In this document: positions 26,801 through 43,900 of the stretch, piece by piece
Layout of the letters: each line of letters begins with the position of its first letter
Numbering within the stretch: position 1 is the stretch's first letter
DNA from: Brugia malayi
Taxonomy: Eukaryota; Nematoda; Chromadorea; Rhabditida; Onchocercidae
Assembly (NCBI RefSeq): GCF_000002995.4
Contig: NW_025062475.1
Coordinates: forward strand, 1,612,001-1,676,000
DNA: 64,000 nucleotides
Reading direction: 5' to 3'
The notes under the pieces: model-generated
Databases searched by the model: none
What the model saw: only the letters and a program-made list of their open reading frames with translations
What the model was told of the DNA's origin: nothing
Made by a program: the position numbers and the translations under genes

Positions 26801-29229
26801 CAATGTGTCTAAAGAAAATATGAAGAAAGCACATTTCTCGAATTTTATAAGAAATAATTGTAAGTCAAACATCAAGTCACCGTGAACTCATGGCAGGAAG
26901 TGGTGCATTTCACAATTATTTTCAAAAGTAATTGAAATGTGAAAAAAAAAAAAAAATGTAAATAATTTGAAAGTGGATGTTACCAATTTTTGCATCCTCA
27001 AATTCCATTTTATCTTAAGAAATGAGAAAATACGACTAAGCTGATCGCCAATAGCAACCCTGATCCTAATCAAAGGATTTTGTCCACGTTGTTCCACAAA
27101 ATAACGATCAGCTTCAGTTCTTGGTGTGAGGCATATAAAAATATGCGATGGTAATGGTGATGAACTGCAGCCTGGAAAGAGATAAGATACATCTACACTA
27201 AAAATAATAAACAATGGAGCAGTACACATTTTCAAAAACAATAAAATAAAAGTCGGCTGAAAAGCTAAAACTCAATTTCAGGTTCAGAGAAATTCCACTA
27301 AGAGATTTGACTTTCCGACTGGCTTCCATTTAAATAATATCAATGATCATAAAAAAACTTCGACCTACTTGGAAAAAATTTTTGCAGAGAAGGACAAACT
27401 GGTGTGCGTACCAACACTAGTTGTTTTTTCTTTCTTTTCTTCTCATACGTTGATCTATAACGAAGCAATTTAACCAACAAAATTCTTCATAGTGTTAGGT
27501 AATTTATAATGTTATATTTTGTTTAACAAATTACAATAATTTTTTTTTTTTTAATAGAAAGAAATTTAATAATAATCTCAAAATGAATAATGAATAATGC
27601 AGCAAAAGTAGCCAAAGCAGTATTTCAACTCCATCTTTTTAGAAAGAGTTGTAAGGGCTACATGGTTTATACACATATGAAATTATTAGAGCTCAACACA
27701 GTATATGAGGGAGAATGGACCATTAATAGAGACAAGACTTGAAAGTTCGGATTTCAACCATTAGAAATCTGAAAATTAAAATAAAGTACACCAACCCTTC
27801 CATGACAAGCTGTTGAAATTTGACTTGATCAAACTTGCCACAAACTCTTCTTTTCCATTCAAATCCATTAATCAAAATAAACAACTCCTTAACATCTCGT
27901 GGTATGCCTGCCATCAAAGCTGAAGTTTCCAAAATATTAAAGATGTGGAAGGGATCTCTTATTATTTGCTGACTTCTCGGCATTTTGGAAGATGTCAATA
28001 TAGCTATACCAGTATTCTTTTTCATAGTATTTGACACCGAACACAATAAACCTGCTGAGAATTTCGCAGTGGTATAATCTAATTTGTGAAAATGCAAGAG
28101 AAATTTAAATTAAGAAAAAACCAACTTTCATCAATGCGTGTTGAAGATCTCAGCAATTTGAGCGAATTGAAATAGTAATTACGGACTTGATCTTTGTCTT
28201 TGTTTAACTTCCTTCGTGCCATCAATTTTGCCATTTGTTCGAAATCTTTTCCGTACTACAAATTTGAAACATCTACCATAAATATTATCCAACGTTGGTC
28301 ACTGCTTCAGAAGTTGTTGTGTTCTGGCAGGGCCACGACATTTTAGTATCGGAAATGGATTCTTTTGATTCATGAGTACCTTTCTGAGATAGCCATGAAT
28401 CAAAAAATAATACCAAATAGTAGATCTTTCTTACCCAAATAAAGTAAAAAAATCATATTGTTCAAATATTATTATTTAAACATAAAAAATTTATAAAATC
28501 CATCCGAAGTGTTTCCACACGATAACAGACCGCAACGGTTAAGATTGTGTAACACGATGAAAAGTATTAATGTGTTCCAAAAATTTTAAGGCAGATTGGT
28601 AAAATATTGCTCCCTGTTAAGCGTTTCAAATCATTAAACCTTCTAGATGGAAAAGCTTTATATCTTGAGATCGATTAAGCTCATATGCATTGGCAAAAAG
28701 CGCTTTGTGCTGAAAGACCCCGACAATTTTTGAAACCCTAAATAATTCAAACAGATTATAGATGAAAACTTCTTCTCATAAAACTACTAACCATTTTGAT
28801 ACCTTCGAAAAATGCGTTAATTTCTGAGCTGTTCCACTGCTCCCATCGACGGGGTACTTTGTTAATAGCACTAATGGTAGGTGTAGTTACGTTCGTTTCT
28901 GGATTGGTCGAACAAACTGTATGTTGTTGTGAAACATTAGAAGTAGAAGTAGTAGAAGAGTGAATATTTATGGACGCTGTTTCAGCATTACTAGTAGATA
29001 TTCTTGGAAGAGTGGATGAGGAAGTAGTCATGATAGACGCAGCAACTGCATCTCGAACAGCTATTAGAGTATCCCTTATGGTTGCTGTAACAGTGGTTGT
29101 TGAAGTTTGTGGATTTATTGAAAATGGTCGATAGATGATCCGTCGCCGAGAAACTGCTGTAGCAGAAGTGCTAACTCCTGGATCTGATCTAATTTCCTCA
29201 TCCACTTTCGATCCTGTCTGTGCCGACAT
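23823..29229 (-). CDS. Cramped-like SANT-domain chromatin protein
   Basis: Exons: 28792-29229, 28126-28255, 27796-28078, 27369-27454, 26984-27171, 26659-26783, 26094-26319, 25818-25940, 25177-25443, 23823-24953; phases join, giving 998 residues. Residues 1-125 are a Ser/Thr-rich disordered leader. A SANT/Myb-like domain follows (about 127-190: RRWEQWNSSE, FFEGIKMYGKDFEQM, KDQVRNYYFNSLKLL), matching CRAMP1/Cramped. Further family-like segments are VKELFILINGFEWKRR, LVRTPVCPSLQKF, NPLIRIRVAIGDQL and IFSFLKIKW. The gene model then has an acidic patch (about residues 507-515), an Arg/Lys-rich segment and a 377-residue Ser/Thr/Asn-rich tail with three imperfect repeats. Cramped proteins are nuclear and affect Polycomb silencing and histone gene expression in flies and mammals. 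The SANT part makes the family assignment good; orthology is less sure, because the tail is unlike other members. The donors at exons 2 and 3 (GTTGGT) are unusual. Confidence 0.78.
24280..24945 (-). repeat. imperfect protein repeats in Cramped-like tail
   Basis: Within the last exon, three stretches of about 50-55 residues (approximately residues 626-677, 719-774 and 779-827) share the pattern Q-x-TN-V/I, P-x-x-V, a YQL/YQI core followed by PVF/SVF, then a Ser/Thr-rich part ending QF and SN/SD. A fourth start (IQESNVV) is truncated. DNA similarity is low, so the duplication is old. Confidence 0.65.
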
Positions 29230-31788
29230 CCAGAAACCCGTAATGATGAACTTTCTTCGGTGTTTAACTGTTACTTATATTCGCTTCTTCTTTTGATAAA
29301 TTGAGTAAAATATTTCGTCAGTGAAGCTACAAATACTTTTAAAGCACATCTTCAAATGATCAATTTACCAGTGAAAAATAGAATAGGAAAGTACGTGGAG
29401 CTATACGTATGCACTTATTTGTTAAATTCTAACATTATTGATACAATTAACTAGTTCAAATATGTGCTGGATTTATCAATGAAAAAATGACTCAAGATAT
29501 TGTTGTTGCATAAAACACAGATTAAATTATCTAGCAAATGCTTTTAGTAACAAAGACGAGTTACTGTATTTGTTATAATTATAGTTATATCAAATTTAAC
29601 AAATTCAAAAAATTCTCCAACAAACTTACGGATACAAAACATTGAAGAGAAAATTAATGCTTATGTATGACCAATAAATGCATACAAAACTGATGAAAAT
29701 TTGTTCAAATGCAATTGAAGATTTAATGAATAAACAATAACAATATCATAAATTGGTGAAATTTCTTGTCATATTACTATTCTAACTTTCTATCCTATTA
29801 TCCACATCTGTTATTTGAATATGAACAAAGATTTAAATGATTAATAAAACGTTATCATTAAAGACCAAACAAAAACTCGGTTAAATTAATTATTCAAACT
29901 TTTTTAATCTAAAAGATAATCCTATCATCTGAATAAGTGATTAGTTTCATCCGAATAGTGATTAGAGTTTCCTTTCCCAATACATCCATAAAGCATAAAA
30001 TTATGCAGAATATTTGTATACTCTTTTAATAGGTAAAAGATCATAAAAATACTATAACAGTTAATTTACACACTGATATACTTAATGAAATTGTAATATT
30101 AAAATATTTAAGTCTCAATCTCCCTTTTCCAATTCTACTTTCCAACGATTTGGATCACTAACATTACACATTTTTTTTTTTATTTCTTTTAACTACCTAT
30201 TTTTTTTGATACAAACAAAATATTTAATAAGAAGACAAGCAGTTGAAACAATGACGACTCGAGTAGTTTTAACTTTACAGTTTGATCCATTTATCAATTT
30301 TTAGCTGAGTGAAGTTATTCCTTTGAACATGCATTCCCAGTCAGGATGGAACAGTGATAATGATAGAAAAGAGATGTAATAAAAATCTATTATTTTAATA
30401 AACTAGAATGTTGAGTACTATTCAGAGAAAAGCACTTCAATATAATAAGAATTGAACACAGACAGAATTATACCTCAACCTCAAAATACATATTACATAT
30501 ATTTTTAAGTTTAGCACTGAAATCAATTATTGACGAGAAATGCTCACTAACTTAATGAATTATGTCGTAGTATTAAGGTACAATTCCATAACAATAAATC
30601 AGTCTTTAAATCATTTCTTTCAACAATATTGCTGATGATTTGTACAATCTAATCTTAACTACTCTACTGTTAAAGTTGAACTTTTAAAAATATATCTCAA
30701 TATGCTTCAGATTTAAGCAGCAACTATATTATCACATTTTGATTACAAGTTTCGTTCCAATTTGTGAAAGATATAAACGCAGGGTTAGCACCAAATAAAG
30801 CATTTTGGAAAACTTAATACAAGAAAACTTAAAGAGAGAAGCTACTTAACAAATAATAGTCCATAAGATTAAAGTTAAAACAAATTGACACATAAAAAAA
30901 ATAAAGATGTAAAAAGTTCTCGAAATATCAAGTACTGTTGAGCAATACAAAACAATTTAATTCATTGAATTAAATCTCGAAATTCTCTAAAATCAAAATG
31001 AGCAAATTTGTTAGGATTTTCATAAATGTTCAATTTGATTGTCTATTCTTCTTACCAAAAATGTCCAAATTACCCAATGCTTACCCTTGCCCATTCTTAT
31101 TACCCAGAATACCCTAACTTCACAACCACTCAATCACGCATCGCAACCGTCATTAAAAGCTTCACAAACCAAATTTCACAGACCATCGGACCGCAATACA
31201 CATTAAGTGATTGTTGGCTTAGGGTTCTGCTCAGGTTGGTATCATTGGGTGATATTTTCGAGAAAATAGTGATTGGGAAAAAGTTATGGGAACCCGAGGA
31301 TTCCTAAATAGCGCAGGGAACTCGAGAATTTCCAAATAGTTGAGAAATTTGTCATACCATAACATACCATTGTTGTAAAGACTAAAATACAATGTAATAC
31401 TAGCAATTAATCTTCTAAGGAATTGATAAGAATCATGAATTAGTTTTAGGTGGTCACATAAAGAACTGAATTATAGCAAATTTTGTATATTTCAAGAAAA
31501 TATTTTATGCAAACTATTTCTATTTTTATTGATTAATTGTGTTTTTTTTTAGTTTAATTTTTCTTAGTTTAGTTTAATCGTTTTAGGCAAAATCATAATT
31601 GTAATATTTGTGGATAATGTTGAAGATGATTGAGTGGTATTTTCGGAAGCTTAAAATAGTTTGAGAAATAATTTCGCAAGAGATAGTTTGGAGAGATTTG
31701 ATAGTTGTTGTTATAATGAGAATACTTTAGCTATTATACTTTTTGATCAAGTTTGTAAAGCATTTTTTTTTTTTTTTTTTTGAGGGAC
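29230..31788. other. divergent intergenic region, Cramped-like / DDX42
   Basis: 2.5 kb between two divergently transcribed genes, so presumably both promoters. It is mostly AT-rich. From about 31040 to 31320 it is clearly more GC-rich, contains several TACCC/ACCCT words, and ends in a 24-bp imperfect tandem pair (GGGAACCCGAGG and GGGAACTCGAGA versions). The 93-codon frame across it has no recognised homology or splice context. Confidence 0.5.
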
Positions 31789-38200
<6,412 letters not shown>

Positions 38201-39442
38201 CTTTTGAATTATAAGTTCGGTAATTGCTCTCCATTGTATTTTGTACATTGATAATAAAACTGTTATTCTTGCTATTTGTAAGTGGAAACGGCAATATTGC
38301 TTAATTTTAGGTCTTATCTTTTTATTGAAGTCAAAAGATTAAAAATTTTATATTTCTTCATATTTTTAATTAAAAGCTGTCAATTAACTAAAACGCACTG
38401 TTTCTATTATGTTTATTTTTTGAAAATTTTTATGAATACAATGAACCTCATATTTTGGAGAAAACTTTTACTTACCGTTTCTTTTTTTTAGATAAACCGT
38501 TTCCGTTTTTATCATATGTCACTGCTGATCTCTAATTTATTCTCACTGTTTAAGATAATTAAATGACATGACTAGTGTGGTTTTAGAACTTTGGCAAGTG
38601 AATAACAAACATATTAGTGAAGAAATCTCTGGTTGAATTACTCTATTTTTTTTTTTTTGTTGAATTCAGCAATATTTATAATTTTGATTAGTGAATGCTC
38701 GATCTGTTAAGTTGGTTTCATATGATTTAGGGTTAATGTTAGTTGCCTTCCGAATTAGTTTCATCCATTCTTTGTTGTCCGAAAATTCTCAGGGAGAAAA
38801 AGGAATGAAACGATAAAGGAATGGGAGTTAAATTTTTCTTTGAAAAATGGTTGCTAACGTTAACAGTGTGATAGATAAGCTATTTTTTTTTGCGGTAGAT
38901 TTTATCATTAAAAATTGTCACATGGAAGAAATTGACTTTAAAATTTTATTTTTTACTTTGTAGCTATGAATGAGATAAAGAAGTGTTCATTTATTGTTCA
39001 TGGTAACCATTGTTATATAAAATAATTAGAATTTGATCTTTTTTTTTTTTTGGATTCTTTTAAATTAGTAAGAAGTTCATGGTATCAACATAAAATGTAG
39101 ATTAATATGTGGTTCTGATGAAATAATTAAGGTTAATGTGAACATAGTTTTTGGAACACGCTTCATTTCATAAATTTACATGAAGGAGATCAAATTTCAG
39201 ATTTCTGGATTCTAATTTTCCTAAATTTTGATCGATATGGTCAAAAGGAACCACGACATTTACTCCTAGTTGATAGTTATGAAAGGAATAAGTACGTTTC
39301 AAGTGATGGAATTGCATTTTAATTACCTGATAACTTTAAAGCAATATGATTATTCATTCCAAATATACAAAACATATAAAATAGGAGTTGGAGTGAATAT
39401 GAAAAGATAAAAAATAGTCTGCTTAGGATAATTTAAATAAAT
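38201..39442. other. convergent intergenic gap after DDX42
   Basis: 1.2 kb between the 3' ends of DDX42 (plus) and the ABC-like gene (minus). It is AT-rich. I looked for nucleotide-binding-domain motifs on the minus strand here, as a possible continuation of the ABC-like gene, and saw none. Confidence 0.6.
38253..38258 (+). terminator. DDX42 polyadenylation signal
   Basis: Canonical AATAAA 53 nt after the DDX42 stop, in a suitable 3' UTR position. Confidence 0.75.
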
Positions 39443-40928
39443 TTAATACTCTAACCTAATACTTTTTGAAATAGAAGGCATGTAACTTCTACATGATTTG
39501 TTATTCATGCAAGCAAATATTTGATGCACTGCTTGCCATGATTTATAGAGTTTTCCGATAAGATTTGGTAGTTGTACAATTTCTTGACTTGCAGTAAACA
39601 ATGTAATTACACTCCTGTAAAAAATTCACCATTTTCAGTGCGATTAACTTATGATTGAGTAGATAACAGTATTGAAATTGCTACTACTTTACAATTTCAT
39701 TAATACAGATGAAATTTTTAGGATTAAATTTGAATAAAAAAAATATTACATACATAAATGCTTGTGTTTGATGTTTGTACTGATGATAGCAGATAAATGC
39801 AGTCAATGCATAACATAGTGCTTTTAAAGCAAATCCAAATGTTTGCACAATTGAAAAATTCACTGCTCGAAGTACAGAATCTTTGCATGATTTTAGTAGT
39901 TTGGCATTTTTCTATAAGAAAGCTTAAATTTTATTTTCTCATCAAATATCATTCATACAATAAATACGTGTTAGTATTTAATTGAAATAAATTTATCATA
40001 GCATTACAATAATAATAATAATTATTATCATTTAATAATAATGATATTATTATTATTAGCATATTATTACTATTTATTACTGTAACTATTATTGTTGTTA
40101 TTATTAGTATTAAATTATTATTACTATTATTTTTATGATAAATATATAATAAAACAAATTTTAATGCTTATACAAAAATATATAAACTAACCGGAATACG
40201 TCGATTACCTGTACATTTGTAACAATAAGTCAATAATTCGAATTCCAATTCAATTTGTATGGAAAAGCACAAAAGAATAAAAATAAATCCAAGCAAAGTT
40301 ATCTGTCAATGAAATTGTAAATAATTTTTTAAATAAAAAAATAAATGAAAGAAAAAAAAAAAAGTTTTTTTTTTTACTCTATGAAATAGCACAAATTTAC
40401 TTACTTCCCAACTATAAATGAAGCCAAGAATGATATTTGTTGATATGGATGTTATGCGTGTCATTAATTCTGATAAATATGGATGATAAAACTATAATAT
40501 ATAAAATATTATTTATTATTTTTCCTGTGAACATTTTATCATAGCAAAATGATTAGCATTAAAAAAGTATAACATAAGATAATTGAAAAATTTTTTAAAC
40601 ATACTTCTGATATATCTTAATTGGATGAAATAATAATCTAAAAAACGTTAATAATCTAAATCTAAAAAGTAAAATATTTTCATAAATAAATTATTTTGCT
40701 ATAATTCTAATCGAATCATTTTATCAAATAATTATAGAAAATTATTATAATTTTTACTATCAATGTAAATATAGTAAATAATATAAGAAAATAGTAAATA
40801 ATATAAAAAAGTAGTAAATAATATAAAAAATAGTAAATAATATAAAAAATATAGTATATATAAATATAGGTATTTTTTTTTTTTTTTTAATATATAAATA
40901 TAGGTAGCAAAGATAAGTAAATATATAA

Positions 40929-40965
<37 letters not shown>

Positions 40966-43900
40966 TAAATTTTTTTACCTATTTATTATTTTTATTATTT
41001 TTAAAATTTTCTTTTTTTTTACCTATTTAAATAAGCAACGAAAAAAAAAAAGAAAATTAGCTATACATTTACCTAAAATTTACCTATTTATTATTTATTT
41101 ATATTTAATTTATTTATATTTGTGCCAAAAATACCTTACCGATTTTGCTTCAGATGTTAATGAAACATTTTCATCCACTAAAGTGTTAATTTTTGATTTA
41201 TTAAATAATTCTTTATCAGCCATTTTTAACAGATGACGAGATAAGATGACATGAAATGACACAGCCATATGTTCCGATGCTATAGCAATCAATATAGTCT
41301 AGAACTTTTTTTTTTTTTTTTTTTATTTTATTTAGTCTAAATTTGAGAGAAAAAAAATTTTTTACTTGATTTAATCAAAATTAATTCTAAGTATTAATAA
41401 GATAATTTATGCTTACATTATATTTTATAAATGAATAACTGAAGATTAATTAATATAAAATTCATTTTTTTTTCTTTCATTTTTCTAAAATCTATTTTTA
41501 TAATTATTAAAATAATATTATCTATAAGATTTAAATTACTTTTAATTGATATATTAGCAAAATATTTCCCTTTCATAGACTATAGACAGTATTTACAATA
41601 CTAATCATAGTTTTATAAATAAAAATTTTTGAAAAGAATGTAAGCATTTAAGTGATATTTTGCTTAAGGTTATTTTTTTTTTATTACAAATTAAAATTAA
41701 TTATTTGATTTAGTGATATATATATATATATGTGTATTTTTTTTTTTTTTTTTAGAATAAATTTATTTTTATTTATTCGATACAAATATTTGTTATTTCG
41801 ATTTTGTTTTTTTTCTTTTAAATTATTAAAAAAAAACTATTAACCGATACGGTTTGTGATATAAATACAGCAAAACCAATAGCAGATAATTGGATAGCAC
41901 AAAGAGTTAAAATATGAATATTTGGTGTGTCACCAAGCATTGCTGTAAAAATTTCACCCATAACTATATTATATGCCACCTGTTCAAGTCCATAAATAAT
42001 AGCCAAGATGAAACCAACAAGCTTAAAATGATAATTTTATCATTTTACAATTACAATTTCTTGTTTTTATTTCATGTAATTTCATTAAAATGTATCAATC
42101 AAATTGATCAATTAATTAATTCTATTTGAATATCTAATAAAATTGACGAAATTTCAGTGTATAAATTATTTGTATAACCAATTTGTAATTTTCTAAAATT
42201 TCTAATTTCTAAAATTAATCGATATTAAAAGAATTAATAAGTTTGAGTTGACATATTATTTGTTAATTGATAATAAACATTGAATTTTACATAGATTTAT
42301 CATAGATATGTTTAATTTAAATAAATGAATATGAAAATTAATTTAAATTAAATAATTTTAGATAAATGAATTTAAATGTTAATCAAATATACTTCATAAA
42401 TATAATAATGTAAAACATACAAATGTAATAACTGATAAACTTACAAGAAATAATTTATGATTATGATAATTACATAAAATATTTCTGGTACCATTGATAA
42501 ATCGAATAATGGAATTTCCGCTTGGTGAAACAATTGAATTCTTAAATTCTGGGACTGTGATTAATGTTAGGGTTATTTCATCCACTGAACAACGTCGATT
42601 GCAATATCGTGTTAACTTGAAACAATTTTAATTTAAAAAAAAAAAATGAAAGAAAAAAAGAAAAGAAAAAAAGAAAAGAATGAAAAAGATTACGATTAAA
42701 AAAAAAAAAAAAATTATCTTTTAATCAATTATCAGATAACAAATAGAATTTTTTTTTTTTTTACCATAAATCGATAATCAAATTTCTGAAGATTTTTGAT
42801 ATACAATGCAGCGTAGACACCTTTCTTGATAAGATAATGATAAGTGATAGTAGTTGAAATACTATCAGCAATAAGTGCCATTGATAATACTATGATAAAT
42901 ATATCACCTTTTTTTATCAATGGATTTGTATCAAGAAGATAACCACCATAACTGAAATTTCATTTAAATATGATTAAATTTTTTTTCGATGATAAAAAGA
43001 TTTAAATAAGAATAACAATTTTTTTTTTTTTTTTTTTTTGAAAGATTGGAATTTGTTTAGTAAACACAATAAATAAACATTGAAGATAGTTCTATTAATT
43101 TGATTAATTTTTGATAAATTAATCAAAAAATTGAAAAATTAACAGCAAAATAATTATTGAAAATGCTAACAGCATTCCGCATCCGACAAATGTAAATAAT
43201 GTAAATGACAGAATTCCGGAATGTGAACTTTTCCAGATTTGATGTAGAATTGCATATTTGGTGCAATTTCTCATTTCTGATGATAATTTTATCAAATGTT
43301 CATCATTTGCAATATTATCAATGGAATTTTTCCGCAGCAATAATTCTTTTTCCATTTGAATTGTTTGAGAAATTTTGCCAGATAAAATGTTATCTGATTT
43401 CTTTGAAAGCTTAAAAAAAAATTTTTTGAATAAAAAATATTTGCTATACTAGTGCTAAAATTAAATGATATATGATTAATTTTTTGAATATTAATTTAAT
43501 TTTCGTTTTTTTTTTTCAAATAAAATTTAATATTAGTAAAAAAAATGAAAAACAAATAATAGAAAAAAAAAATTTTTTTTTTTTTCATAACTAAATAAAT
43601 TGCTATATTTTTCTACATTCTTTTGATACAATTTTTTTTTTTTTTGTTTTTCCTTTCAATTTCTTAAAATTAAAAAAATTTTTTTTTTACTCTAAAGTTT
43701 ATATTTAATAAAATTTTCCATCAAATCATTCATTCATTTAAAAAAGAAAAGAAAAGGAGAAAATACCTTTTTTGAAAGTATATTCAATGTTATAGCTAAT
43801 GGTATAACAGTTAATAAAACAAATGCTAAATGAATTTCATGATAAAAACAAATTATCAGTGATGATATGATCATTGCAACATTTCGACATTGCATTCCAA

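Noticed and set aside
31026..31307. 93-codon plus-strand frame upstream of DDX42.
   Set aside because: No homology, no splice context; explained by the local GC-richer composition.
42515..42570. Possible Walker A relic in the linker exon (IVSPSGNSIIRF resembles a P-loop lacking GKST).
   Set aside because: The position and residues fit the elbow helix before TMD2 at least as well, and no other NBD motif is near. A chance resemblance is more likely.
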